From contig JAXGQB010000020.1 of assembly GCA_040766655.1 (NCBI GenBank), forward strand, positions 30,815 to 94,814: a stretch of 64,000 nucleotides of DNA. The letters run 5' to 3'. This DNA comes from JALOOB01 sp040766655. Lineage in GTDB: Bacteria; Chloroflexota; Anaerolineae; CG2-30-64-16. This document shows, piece after piece, positions 42,221 to 51,393 of the stretch (position 1 is the first letter of the stretch; each line of letters opens with the position of its first letter). Below the pieces are notes generated by a model. That model saw only the letters and a program-made list of their open reading frames with translations. It did not search any database and was not told where the DNA came from. The translations under genes and the position numbers were made by a program.

Positions 42221-43492
42221 CTACTCCGGGATAAACGGCACGGTCTGCGGGCCCTCGGGCAGCACGCAGATGCGCGTATCAGGTCCATAACGTGCCGCGA
42301 GCTCGCGAACCGTCCGCCCGATGTCGCGGCACGGCCTGAGCAGCGCGGCGGTAATGTCGCCATCCGACAGGTGATCGCTGTACACGTACACCTCGGCCAC
42401 CTGCTGGATCTGGGCCTGAATCTGCGCCTGCCACTGGTCCTGCGCCAGGAAGCCGGGCGCCATGATCCGGTCGAGCAGCGCGGCCGGGTCGGGGGCGCTG
42501 CGCAATAACTGCCCGAACATCCCGTGTTCCGGGATGCCGTCCCAACACTCCGCGGCGACGATGATCGCACCTCCCGGCTTGACTACCTGCGCGGCCGCGG
42601 CCATCCCCTTGACGGCCTGGTACAGGTTCAGGTCCAGCGGATAGCCGGAGTTGGAGGTGACGACGATGTCGAACCGCCCGTCGACCGGCTGCATGGCGGT
42701 GTCGCGCACGAAATCGCACCCGCAGGCATGCGCCTCGGCCAGGTCGCCCGCGAACACCCCGGTGATCTCCTTGTGCTTGTTGAGCGTCACGTTGCAGAGG
42801 AAGCTGCTGCCGGCCCGCGCGGCAACTTCCCGGATCTCGTCGAGGATCGGGTTGCCGTCGGTGACGCCGTAGGTGGCCCGGGGGTGGGCGATCATCCCCG
42901 CATCGTGGTTGCCCAGCACCGTCTCCTGCCCCGCCATCCCGGGCATCAGCGCCTTGCCCCCGCCCGAAAAGCCCGCGAAGAAGTGCGGCTCGATGAAACC
43001 GGTAAGGATCCGCGCGTCGCACGCCAGCACCTCCCGGTTCAGCCAGATGTCGTGGCCGCGCGCGCTGCGCCCGAGATGGGCCTGGGTGCTCCGGTCGAAG
43101 GCGTCGTTCTGCACGATGCGATATGAGCCGACCACCTCGTCGCCGAGCATGGTCCGCAGCTCCGCGTTCGTGTTGGGCCTGTGCGTGCCCAACGCGTTGA
43201 AGAGGACGATCTCCGCGGCGGAGCAGGCACGCAGGGCCTCGAGCACGGGGGGGATCAACACGTGGTTGGGCGTCGGCCGGGTGATGTCGCTGAACACGAC
43301 GCCGATGCGCTGCACGCCGGCCACGTACTCCGCCAGGGTCGGGCCGCCGATGGGCGCCGCGAGCGCCTCTCGGATGGCTTCGGCCGGCCAGACCAGGCCC
43401 GGAACGAAGCGCGGCTCCACCACGGTGACCGCCAGATCTTCCGGCAGTTCGACGTCCAGCCCCCGCTTCCCGTATGCCAGCGTGACGATCAT
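42221..43492 (-). CDS. LarA-family nickel-dependent racemase/epimerase-like protein (DUF2088)
   Basis: 423 residues. DUF2088 features are clear: FSDITRPTPNHVLIPPVLEAL, GTHRPNTNAELRTMLG, GFSGGGKALMPGMAGQETV and the C-terminal domain with TSNSGYPLDLNLYQAVKGM and GGAIIVAAEC. LarA enzymes use the nickel-pincer nucleotide cofactor to racemise lactate or epimerise other 2-hydroxy acids; some homologues act on different hydroxy acids, so the substrate is open. Cofactor genes larB/C/E are not in the window. GAGGAG precedes ATG 43492; an earlier in-frame ATG at 43570 is less likely. Confidence 0.9.
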   Translation of the reverse strand: MIVTLAYGKRGLDVELPEDLAVTVVEPRFVPGLVWPAEAIREALAAPIGGPTLAEYVAGVQRIGVVFSDITRPTPNHVLIPPVLEALRACSAAEIVLFNALGTHRPNTNAELRTMLGDEVVGSYRIVQNDAFDRSTQAHLGRSARGHDIWLNREVLACDARILTGFIEPHFFAGFSGGGKALMPGMAGQETVLGNHDAGMIAHPRATYGVTDGNPILDEIREVAARAGSSFLCNVTLNKHKEITGVFAGDLAEAHACGCDFVRDTAMQPVDGRFDIVVTSNSGYPLDLNLYQAVKGMAAAAQVVKPGGAIIVAAECWDGIPEHGMFGQLLRSAPDPAALLDRIMAPGFLAQDQWQAQIQAQIQQVAEVYVYSDHLSDGDITAALLRPCRDIGRTVRELAARYGPDTRICVLPEGPQTVPFIPE

Positions 43493-43596
43493 CGGTGTCT
43501 CCTCTCCGCCGCGCGCTGCAGCGGCGCGCGTTGTCGCGTGGATTGTAGCAGTGAGGGTGTCTTGCCGCAAAGCAGCGTCGCCGCTCTACACCATAA

Positions 43597-43701
43597 AGAC
43601 CTCCGAGGTCGCGCCGACCTAAGGTTGGCGCGAGACCTCCCAGGTCGCGCAAACCAAAGGTTGGCGCGAGACCTCCGAGGTCTCGGAGACCTCGGAGGTC
43701 T
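43597..43701. repeat. Cluster of GACCTCCGAGGTC palindromes
   Basis: Copies start at 43597 and 43633 (diverged); from 43669 to 43701 two copies fuse into a 33-bp palindrome that is perfect apart from the unavoidable central base. Spacers share the words aaggttggcgcg. It lies between divergent larA and pirin genes and may be a REP-type element. Confidence 0.75.
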
Positions 43702-43781
43702 GCCGTATGCCGCCCGCCCCATTGCGCGGCATCCGATTCCGGGCTATACTGCGGCTACCATCGACGAGGGAGGCGCACATC

Positions 43782-44696
43782 ATGGCCCGGATCAGGCACA
43801 TTCGCAAGGTCATCAAGGCCCGGCCGACGATCGAGGGCGCGGGTGTTCATCTCAACAGGGTCATCGGTTTCGGAGATCCCGAGCTGACGGACCCCTTCCT
43901 GCTACTGGACGACTTCCGCTCCGACACGCCGGAGCACTACCGCAAGGGCTTCCCCTGGCATCCCCATCGCGGCATCGAGACGATCACGTACGTGACGGCC
44001 GGCGAAGTGGAGCACCGCGACAGCACGGGCAACCGGGGCGTCATCGCGGCCGGCGACGTGCAGTGGATGACCGCGGGCAACGGCATCCAGCACCAGGAGA
44101 TGCCCGCGGGCGACAGCCGGGGACGGATGTACGGCTTCCAGCTCTGGGCGAACCTGCCCGCCTCACACAAGATGATGGACCCGCGCTACCAGGGCATCAC
44201 CGCGGCCGAGATCCCGGAGGTGACCGACGCCGGAGGCAGCCGGATCAAGATCATCTGCGGCGAGGTCAACGGCGTGCTCGGCCCGGTGCGGGACATCGTC
44301 ACCGATCCCGAATACCTGGACGTGACCGTTCCGGCGGGCGCGACCTTCACGCGGTCCACCCCGGCCGGCCACACCGTCTTCGCGTACGTGATCGACGGCC
44401 GAGGCGTCTTCAGCGACCAGAAGGACCCGTACAGCTACGAGGCCGAGGGCGCGAACTACTTCGACATGGAGCGCGATCCGCTGATCGGCAACCGCCACCT
44501 CGTGCTCTTCGGCGACGGCGACCAGGTCGTGGTCCGGGCGGAGCAGGAACCCGTGCGCTTCCTGCTGATCTCGGGCAGGCCGATCCGGGAGCCGGTGGCC
44601 TGGTACGGCCCGATCGTGATGAACACGCGCGAGGAGCTGCAGACCGCGTTCGAGGAGCTGCGGGCCGGCACGTTCATCAAGAGTCGCGGCCGGTAA
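43782..44696 (+). CDS. Pirin family protein
   Basis: 304 residues, bicupin. The metal ligands are seen in HPHRGIETITYVTAGEVEHRD and GNGIQHQEMP (His-x-His, His, Glu). DPFLLLDDF, WANLPASHKMMDPRYQ and FLLISGRPIREPVAWYGPIV MNT-type C-terminus are family-typical. Bacterial pirins act as quercetinase-like dioxygenases or redox regulators; the role here is unknown. GAGGGAGG is 9 bases before ATG 43782. Confidence 0.94.
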   Translation: MARIRHIRKVIKARPTIEGAGVHLNRVIGFGDPELTDPFLLLDDFRSDTPEHYRKGFPWHPHRGIETITYVTAGEVEHRDSTGNRGVIAAGDVQWMTAGNGIQHQEMPAGDSRGRMYGFQLWANLPASHKMMDPRYQGITAAEIPEVTDAGGSRIKIICGEVNGVLGPVRDIVTDPEYLDVTVPAGATFTRSTPAGHTVFAYVIDGRGVFSDQKDPYSYEAEGANYFDMERDPLIGNRHLVLFGDGDQVVVRAEQEPVRFLLISGRPIREPVAWYGPIVMNTREELQTAFEELRAGTFIKSRGR

Positions 44697-44765
44697 CGGC
44701 AAGCCCAAGCCACATAACCATCCATGAGCCCGGGGCCGGCGTGTCATGCGCCGGCCTTGTCGCGC

Positions 44766-45944
44766 TCAGTCCTCGTCGCCTCCCATCCGCCGGGGCCGGG
44801 CGACCACGGCAGCGCCGGCCAGGCCCAGCACCAGCGCCAGCACAGCCGTGATCCAGAACATCGTCGTGATGCCCAGGTGCTCCGCGAGCATGCCGGAGAA
44901 CCAAGGACCCACGAAGGTGCCGACCGCGTAGGTGGACTGGTGCAGCCCCACGGCAGACGAACGCTCCGATTCCTGCACGCGCGCCAGGGCGACGCCCATC
45001 AGCACGGGATAACCCAGCCCGATGCCCACCCCGACCAGCATCGACGATGCCATGAGCCAGGGCAACCCGGGACCGAGCGCAGCGCATGCCGCACCTGCGG
45101 CCAGCGCTGCAACCTCCCCGAAGATGAGCGGCTGGATGCGGAAGCGCCGCACCAGCCGCGTGTTCGCGAGCAGCGTGGCCGTGTAGACGAGGAGGTGCAG
45201 CGACGTGATCAGGCTGATGGCATGGTCGTCGATGCCCGCGCGCACGGCTGCGACCGGAATGAACCCCACCACGATCCCCTGGTAGATGTACTGCCCCAGG
45301 CCGTTGAGCAGCGCGGGCACGAGGAGGTCGCGCCGGACCGCCAGCCGCCAGAGAGCAGGGAGGCTGGGGGCCTTGCGCGGCAGGCGCTCCTCGGGGATCA
45401 GGAGGGCGATCAGGAGCGCGAGCCCTGCACTCCCTGCGGAGACCACGAACGCCAGCGGGTAGCCGCCGATGCTGTTAAGAACGCCGGTGACGCTGGTGGC
45501 TGCGATGCCGGCGACGGCAGTTGCCAGGGTGAGGATCGTCGTCGCGCGGATGGCCTCACCGCGCGGGAAGAATGAATTGAAGAAGACAACCAGCGGCACC
45601 CACACGCCCGCGGCCACCCCGGTCAGCGCGCGACCGGCCAGCAATGCGCTCGCGGAGCGCGCCGAGGCCATCACCAGCGCGCCGGTGGCCGCCAGGGCCA
45701 ACCCGGCGACGATGAACGGCTTGCGGCGCCCCAGCCAATCCGCGGCCAGGCCGGTCGAAAGCCGCGAGAACGTCTGCCACAGGCCGTACATGGAGAGGAT
45801 CACCCCGACGACGGCCAGGTTTGCGGTCAGGGTGCCCGCGTAGGCCGGAAGGGTCGGTACGTAGACGTACACCGCCGTGTAGAACAGCAGCGTCACCGCC
45901 ACGATCATGGTGGGCGCGAGTCGTTGTCGTCGTGATGGAGTCAT
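44766..45944 (-). CDS. MFS transporter
   Basis: 392 residues, about 12 membrane helices. Loop 2-3 carries GLAADWLGRRKPFIVAGLAL, the MFS signature; VGLHQSTYAVGTFVGPWFSG is the helix 11 region. It resembles small-molecule efflux permeases; substrate unknown. Start not certain: ATG 45944 lacks a clear RBS, and a GTG 4 codons upstream or the Met at residue 13 are alternatives. Divergent from the SDR gene at 46134. Confidence 0.88.
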   Translation of the reverse strand: MTPSRRQRLAPTMIVAVTLLFYTAVYVYVPTLPAYAGTLTANLAVVGVILSMYGLWQTFSRLSTGLAADWLGRRKPFIVAGLALAATGALVMASARSASALLAGRALTGVAAGVWVPLVVFFNSFFPRGEAIRATTILTLATAVAGIAATSVTGVLNSIGGYPLAFVVSAGSAGLALLIALLIPEERLPRKAPSLPALWRLAVRRDLLVPALLNGLGQYIYQGIVVGFIPVAAVRAGIDDHAISLITSLHLLVYTATLLANTRLVRRFRIQPLIFGEVAALAAGAACAALGPGLPWLMASSMLVGVGIGLGYPVLMGVALARVQESERSSAVGLHQSTYAVGTFVGPWFSGMLAEHLGITTMFWITAVLALVLGLAGAAVVARPRRMGGDED

Positions 45945-46133
45945 GGTCCGGCACACCGGTGTGGTTCAGGGATGGCGGGGCGGCGTCATGGGGACGGGAG
46001 CTACAGGGTCCTCACCGGCCCCCTGCGTTGGGAAGTGTCGCGCTCGCAGCCGACAATGCTGCTTGCGGCCCGGCCTTCCCCATGCTATGCTTGCCATCCA
46101 GATGGCATCCGCGACGCCCAGGAGGATGATAGC

Positions 46134-46946
46134 ATGAAAGTCCAGAACAAGATTATTGTGGTCACAGGCGGTGGCAACGGCATCGGCCGCGAGCTGGTCC
46201 TGGCCCTGTTGGCGAGGGGCGCCAGTGTCGCTGCGGCCGACATGAACGAGACGGCGCTGCAGGAGACCGTGCAGCTCGCCGGACCGAACAGCGCGCGGCT
46301 ATCGACGCACGTCGTGAACGTCACGAACCGGGAGGTCGTCGAAGCGCTCCCGGCCGAGGTGATCGCGGCCCACGGCGCGGTCGACGGCCTGATCAACAAT
46401 GCCGGCATCATCCAGCCGTTCGTCAGGGTCAAGGATCTTGATTATGCTGCGATCGAGCGGGTGATGAACGTCAACTTCTACGGCACGCTGTACATGACGA
46501 AGACGTTCCTGCCCCACCTGCTGGCCAGACCCGAGGCGCACATCGCCAACGTCTCCAGCATGGGCGGGTTCCTGCCCGTGCCCGGGCAGACCATCTACGG
46601 GGCCGCGAAGGCCGCGGTCAAGCTCTTCACCGAGGGCCTGCACTCCGAGCTCTCGAACACGAACGTCAAGGTGACGGTCATCTTTCCCGGCGCGGTCGGC
46701 ACCAACATCGCCGCGCACTCCGGCGTCACCGCCAGCCATGCCGCGCAGCAGAACAACGGCAAGCAGGCCATCAAGCCGCTGGCGCCCAGCGAGGCCGCCC
46801 GGATCATGCTCGACGGGATCGAACGGAACCACTACCGCGTGATGGTTGGGCCGGACTCCACGATGTTGGACCTCGTGTACCGGTTCAACGCGCCGTTCGC
46901 GGCCCGGTTCATCTCGAAGCAGATGGCCGCGCTGCTGGCGGAATAG
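46134..46946 (+). CDS. Short-chain dehydrogenase/reductase
   Basis: 270 residues, classical SDR. Cofactor motif VVTGGGNGIGREL (residues 9-21), NNAG at the fourth strand, catalytic Ser in NVSSMGG, and YGAAK (Tyr near residue 156, Lys +4). D36-region AAADMNE suggests NAD(H) preference. AGGAGG (46120-46125) is 8 bases before ATG. Substrate unknown. Confidence 0.93.
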   Translation: MKVQNKIIVVTGGGNGIGRELVLALLARGASVAAADMNETALQETVQLAGPNSARLSTHVVNVTNREVVEALPAEVIAAHGAVDGLINNAGIIQPFVRVKDLDYAAIERVMNVNFYGTLYMTKTFLPHLLARPEAHIANVSSMGGFLPVPGQTIYGAAKAAVKLFTEGLHSELSNTNVKVTVIFPGAVGTNIAAHSGVTASHAAQQNNGKQAIKPLAPSEAARIMLDGIERNHYRVMVGPDSTMLDLVYRFNAPFAARFISKQMAALLAE

Positions 46947-46971
46947 GGCCGCACCTGAACGTGCGGCTTGG

Positions 46972-47001
46972 CACGTTCCGTGCGGCTTGGCACGGAACGT
47001 G
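46972..47001. terminator. Hairpin after the SDR gene
   Basis: CACGTTCCGTGC (46972-46983) and GCACGGAACGTG (46990-47001) form a perfect 12-bp stem with a 6-base loop, 25 bases after the SDR stop. There is no T-tract. It could be a factor-dependent terminator or a repeat. Confidence 0.5.
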
Positions 47002-47045
47002 AGGCGCCCCACGGAACCAAGGGAACCCACCGTGGCAGCGGCGGA

Positions 47046-47333
47046 TCACCCAACCGCTGCCATCTCCCGGACCTCGTGCCTGCAATCCAGCGCCACCACA
47101 ACATCCAATTCGAACTGGCGGCCCTGCCGCGGGGCGACCCCGCGGTGGGGGTCGGTCACCTTCACGGGCGATCCGTCAATGGGAGCGACGCGGGCGGCCA
47201 AGGCATGCGGGGCAGGACGAACGACATGCAATGCCTCCCACAGCGCCTCTGCGCCGCCACCCAGCAGCAGGCCGCGAGGCACGTCACGATCGGGCGCCGG
47301 GGCGTCGAGGTGCAGACAAACACCTGCTTGCAT
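47046..47333 (-). CDS. Possible small protein (weak)
   Basis: A 95-codon frame with strong G/C preference at third positions, as in real genes here (segments ARVAPIDGSPVKVTDPH, QFELDVVVALDCRHEV). The ATG at 47333 has no RBS and lies within a predicted minus-strand promoter (TTGACA 47359-47354, 16-base spacer, TAGAAT 47337-47332), so the true start would be further in. It may be a fragment or spurious. The rest of the 46947-47553 gap shows no other gene. Confidence 0.3.
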   Translation of the reverse strand: MQAGVCLHLDAPAPDRDVPRGLLLGGGAEALWEALHVVRPAPHALAARVAPIDGSPVKVTDPHRGVAPRQGRQFELDVVVALDCRHEVREMAAVG

Positions 47334-47553
47334 TCTATCGCCTGGTCAGTCCCTGTCAAGAGTCAAGACGGCCGGACGAGCGGATCGTCCAACGCTACCG
47401 GCCGTGGCGGACATTGTGATTTCTCGCATCAAACGCTAACGAAACGGTACGTCTGCTACGCTGGCCCCCGAAGTCGGCCCTCGATATCGGAGAGCGACAT
47501 CCGTCCCTGACATCACTACGTCGCGCTGGGCGACAGCTTCACTGAGAGGATCG

Positions 47554-48087
47554 GTGATCAAGATGAACAGGCTACCTCGAGTCTTGCCCTTGGCCCTCCT
47601 GTTCCTCGTGCTCGTGCCAGCCCTGGCCCTGGCACAGTCGGGCGGGCCATATGACCTCTCCTGGAGCACGATCGACGGCGGCGGCCACACCTTCAGCGCG
47701 GGCGGGTCGTACGAATTGGGCGGCACGGCCGGACAGGCGGACGCCGGGTTGATGAGCGGCGGCAACTACGAGCTCAGCGCCGGCTTCTGGCTGTGCGTCA
47801 CCGCGGAGGTGGCCGCCGCAGGTATCGCAACCAGCGGCGCAACCGTCACCCTGACCTGGACCGCCGGCGAGCCGACGGCCAACATCTACCGCGGCCAGGA
47901 CGATCCCTACTTCACGCCGGGTGCGGTCTATGCCGGCGGGGTAAGCAGCGGTTGGACCGATACCGGTGCGGCCGGCAACCCCGCGCACAACGACACCTAC
48001 ATCATCCGCGCCCAGGGCGGCTGCGGCGAGTCGGCCGACAGCCGGCGGCTGGGCGAGTTCGATTTCGCCCTGACCCCCGGGACTTGA
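47554..48087 (+). CDS. Secreted GGFW/FN3-like protein, first of pair 2
   Basis: 177 residues, homologue of the 19870 protein. The signal peptide is RVLPLALLFLVLVPALALAQ. The motif block is YDLSWSTIDGGGHTFSAGG ... LGGTAGQADAG ... SAGFWLCV. The FN3-like module (VTLTWTAGEPTANIYRGQ, DDPYFTPG, YIIRAQGGC) ends RLGEFDFALTPGT, nearly identical to the end of the beta-helix protein at 5531. GTG 47554 or ATG 47563 may be the start; GAGAGG lies at 47544. The GVYG protein follows after 102 bases. Confidence 0.75.
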   Translation: MIKMNRLPRVLPLALLFLVLVPALALAQSGGPYDLSWSTIDGGGHTFSAGGSYELGGTAGQADAGLMSGGNYELSAGFWLCVTAEVAAAGIATSGATVTLTWTAGEPTANIYRGQDDPYFTPGAVYAGGVSSGWTDTGAAGNPAHNDTYIIRAQGGCGESADSRRLGEFDFALTPGT

Positions 48088-48189
48088 CGCTCGCGTCACA
48101 GCCGGAGCTGGCAGATTCGGGCGGAGAGGCAGCGCCTCTGATTTGCGCCGCGGGCGCACCTGACCGAGTCGGGACTGGAGGAGACGGAC

Positions 48190-50178
48190 ATGCATACACG
48201 AAAAACACTGGCGTTGATGCTGGCGCTGCTGATGGCATTAAGCGCGCTGGCTGGCGGCGTGGCTGCCGCACAGGCGCCGGCGGAGGCGGGGCCGGCTGGC
48301 ATCGGGCCCGAAGCGGCTCTCGCCGCCGTGAGCACCGGCTTCACGTACCAGGGACGGCTGACCGACGCCGGCAACCCAGCCGCCGGTCCCTATGACTTCG
48401 TGTTCCGGCTGTACGATGCGCTGACCGGCGGCAGCCAGGTGGGCGGGATCGTCACCCAGGGCGACGTGGCCGTCAGCAACGGCCTGTTCACGGTCAGCCT
48501 GGATTTCGGTGTGGTCTTCGACGGCGCCGCGCGCTGGCTGGAGATCGCCGTGCGGCCAGGGGCCAGCAATGACGCCTACGCAATCCTCAGCCCGCGGCAG
48601 GCGCTGGCGGCCACGCCCTATGCCCTTCACTCGTTGAGCACGGCAGCCCACGACCACTTCGGCGAGACGTGGACCGGCGCGACGGTTGGCGATGGCCTGC
48701 GGGTGGAAAACACGGCCGCAAGTGGCTACGCCTACGGCGTCACCGGCCAGAGCGCCAGCACCAGCGGCCGCGGCGTCTACGGCTATGCCAGCGCGGCCAG
48801 TGGTACGACCTATGGGGTGCAAGGCCAGTCTGCCAGCACAGATGGCCGTGGGGTGTATGGTCTGGTCACGACCAGCAGCGGGCCAGCCTCAGGCGTCTTC
48901 GGGGAGAGCACCAGCACCGGCGGCCGCGGCGTCTACGGCAGAGCGACGGCCACCAGCGGCCAGGCCTTCGGGGTGCACGGCGTGTCGGCGAGCAGCAACG
49001 GCCGCGGCCTGTACGGGCACGCCACGTCCGCCAGCGGCTCGACGTACGGTGTGGTCGGCGAGACCGAGAGCACGACCGGCGCCGGCGTGCAAGGCATTGC
49101 CTCCTCCTTCACCGGCATCAACTATGGCGTGTGGGGTCTGTCCCCCAGCACCGCTGGCACCGGGGTGCTGGGCCAGGCTTCAGCCGCCACCGGCACCACC
49201 TTCGGCGTTTATGGCCAGTCCTCCAGCGACCAGGGTTACGGAGTGTACGGCGTGACCTGGGCGAACACGGGCGTCACCTATGGCGTGTACGGCAGGGCCC
49301 TGAGCACCAGCGGCTACGCCGGCTATTTCACGGGCAAGGGACCCGATGCCGTGGTCGTCACAAACACCGGCGCCGGCCGAGGGATCTCCGTCGAAACCTC
49401 CACCGACACGGCGATCTGGGCCATAACCGACGCCGGCCTTGCCGCCGTCGACGGCCGCGCGGCCGGTGCAACCGGGCGGGGCCTGTACGGCTTCGCTACA
49501 GCCGCAGCCGGTGCGAACTCAGGGGTGTACGGCCGCACCGCCAGCACCGACGGCCGCGGGGTCTACGGCTGGGCTGAAGCCACCAGCGGCACCAACTACG
49601 GGGTGTACGGGCGCACCAGCAGCGCCTCCGGCTATGCCGGATACTTCCAGGGCAACCTTCGCACGACCGCCACGCTGACCAAGGCGGCCGGCTCGTTCAA
49701 GATCGACCACCCACTCGATCCGGCAAACCAGTATCTCTCCCACTCGTTCGTCGAGTCGCCCGACATGATGAACCTCTACAACGGTAACGCCGTTCTGGAT
49801 GCCCAAGGCGAGGCCACGGTAATCCTGCCCGAGTGGTTCGAGGCGCTGAACCAGGACTTCCGCTACCAGTTGACGCCCGTCGGCGCGGCCATGCCCAACC
49901 TGTACGTCGCGCAGAAGGTTCAAGACAACACGTTCCGGATCGCGGGCGGCGTGCCCGGCATGGAGGTCTCCTGGATGGTGACCGGCATCCGTCACGATGC
50001 CTACGCCAACGCTCACCGCATCCCAGTGGAAGAGCAGAAGCCGGCAGAGGAGAGGGGTCTCTACCTGCACCCCACCGAACTGGGCCAGCCGGCAGAACTG
50101 GGGCTGGATCATCAGCGGGACACTGACCAGTCGCAGCAGAACGGACCAGGCATACCGGGGCAAGCCGCAACGAAGTGA
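48190..50178 (+). CDS. Secreted GVYG-repeat fibre-like protein, second of pair 2
   Basis: 662 residues, paralogue of the 20460 protein, same architecture: signal peptide (LALMLALLMALSALAGG), FTYQGRLTDAGNPAAGPYDF domain, G-V-Y-G repeats from about residue 177 to 480 (more units than in the paralogue, e.g. SGRGVYGYASA, STDGRGVYG), and the conserved C-terminal domain starting FKIDHPLDPANQYLSHSFVE near residue 503, followed by DFRYQLTPVG and FRIAGGVPGMEVSW. GGAGGAG is 5-8 bases before ATG. Probably forms surface fibres; function unknown. Confidence 0.78.
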   Translation: MHTRKTLALMLALLMALSALAGGVAAAQAPAEAGPAGIGPEAALAAVSTGFTYQGRLTDAGNPAAGPYDFVFRLYDALTGGSQVGGIVTQGDVAVSNGLFTVSLDFGVVFDGAARWLEIAVRPGASNDAYAILSPRQALAATPYALHSLSTAAHDHFGETWTGATVGDGLRVENTAASGYAYGVTGQSASTSGRGVYGYASAASGTTYGVQGQSASTDGRGVYGLVTTSSGPASGVFGESTSTGGRGVYGRATATSGQAFGVHGVSASSNGRGLYGHATSASGSTYGVVGETESTTGAGVQGIASSFTGINYGVWGLSPSTAGTGVLGQASAATGTTFGVYGQSSSDQGYGVYGVTWANTGVTYGVYGRALSTSGYAGYFTGKGPDAVVVTNTGAGRGISVETSTDTAIWAITDAGLAAVDGRAAGATGRGLYGFATAAAGANSGVYGRTASTDGRGVYGWAEATSGTNYGVYGRTSSASGYAGYFQGNLRTTATLTKAAGSFKIDHPLDPANQYLSHSFVESPDMMNLYNGNAVLDAQGEATVILPEWFEALNQDFRYQLTPVGAAMPNLYVAQKVQDNTFRIAGGVPGMEVSWMVTGIRHDAYANAHRIPVEEQKPAEERGLYLHPTELGQPAELGLDHQRDTDQSQQNGPGIPGQAATK

Positions 50179-50347
50179 ACGTGTCCCAGGCAACAGCACC
50201 CGCCGCCTGTTCGTTGCTTGGCAGGGTCATCTTGCGGCGATCCGAGTGAGGCGACGGACGACGCAGAGGAAACGTTCGTGAAACGGCACTTGTGATATGG
50301 TAATTATCAACTTGTACTATACCGTGGACGACAGGAGATGCCTGGAC

Positions 50348-51247
50348 ATGACAACCACCTCATCAGCGTGGACCGCCACCCTCATCCACCTTCTCGCGCT
50401 GGCCACCAGGCTCGAAGATGAGGGCCAGTACAACCTAGCCAAGCTGGCGCGCGCTGCCGCGGACTCGCTGAGCCGCGGCGCTGCGTATAACGTCGCCATG
50501 CCGGCCGAGAAAGATGCGCTCGCCGCGGACATCAAGCAGACCGCAAGGGATCTGTCCCGGCTCGGCGCCAGCCCGGAGCTGCTGTCTGCGCTCAGCGAGG
50601 GCGCCGACGTGATGGCCGGCGGCGGCGTGCCTCTCATTTCGGTCACGCCGCATCCCTACGTGTGCCGCACGTGCGGCCACCTGCTGCTCGGCGAACCAGA
50701 GATCAACTGCCCGACCTGCGGCGCGTGGCCCGGCACGTACCAGCGCTTCATGCCGAACTACTGGTTCGATGCGCTGGAGCCGCCGGCCGCGCTGTCACGG
50801 CTGCGCCAGACGCCCGTTGACGTGGCGGCGCTGATGGAAGGGCTTTCGGAAGCGCAGCTGAGCCAGACACCGGCGGATGGCGGATGGGCGATTCGCAACG
50901 CGCTGATGCACCTGCGCGATGCGCAGGACGTGCTTGCGTTCAGGATCGAGCTGTTCCTTCAGAATGAGCTTCCTGTGCTCGAGTCCAAGGCCGTTTGGAC
51001 GTGGGCGGCCAACGAGCCGGAGCGACCGCCCACCGCACGCGAGATCTTCGAGGCATACAGGTCCTCGCGCGCGCAAACGTTGGACACTTTGGCGCAACTG
51101 CCCCTCGCCCGATGGTGGCGCACGGGCCGGCACGAGGAGTTCGGCGCCATCACGCTGCGCCAGCAGGTCAGCTATTCTGCCGCACACGAGATGACGCACC
51201 TCTCGCAGATCGCGTCGCTGCGCCGGCAGTGGGCGGTAGGTGGGTGA
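50348..51247 (+). CDS. DinB-like protein with zinc-ribbon segment
   Basis: 299 residues. Residues about 1-95 are helical (TLIHLLALATRLEDEGQYN). Residues 101-125 hold a rubredoxin-like CRTCGHLLL...CPTCGAWPG pattern (two CxxC) that probably binds Zn or Fe. The C-terminal DinB-like four-helix bundle has NALMHLRDAQDVLAF and a final HEMTHLSQIASLR, whose His residues fit the metal site. DinB-family proteins include thiol-transferases and hydrolases; function open. AGGAG lies upstream of ATG 50348. Confidence 0.75.
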   Translation: MTTTSSAWTATLIHLLALATRLEDEGQYNLAKLARAAADSLSRGAAYNVAMPAEKDALAADIKQTARDLSRLGASPELLSALSEGADVMAGGGVPLISVTPHPYVCRTCGHLLLGEPEINCPTCGAWPGTYQRFMPNYWFDALEPPAALSRLRQTPVDVAALMEGLSEAQLSQTPADGGWAIRNALMHLRDAQDVLAFRIELFLQNELPVLESKAVWTWAANEPERPPTAREIFEAYRSSRAQTLDTLAQLPLARWWRTGRHEEFGAITLRQQVSYSAAHEMTHLSQIASLRRQWAVGG

Positions 51248-51393
51248 CCCGGGCCGAACCTGTCCGGCGGAGGTGTGGGTCCGCCATCTGGACATGCGCA
51301 CTGCCGGATGGATGCCAACGCAACAAAGGTGTCGTGGGTGGTGCGTCAGGGCTCCCGGCCGGGTCGCGGCCGGCGTCTGTGCAGGAGGTTATC

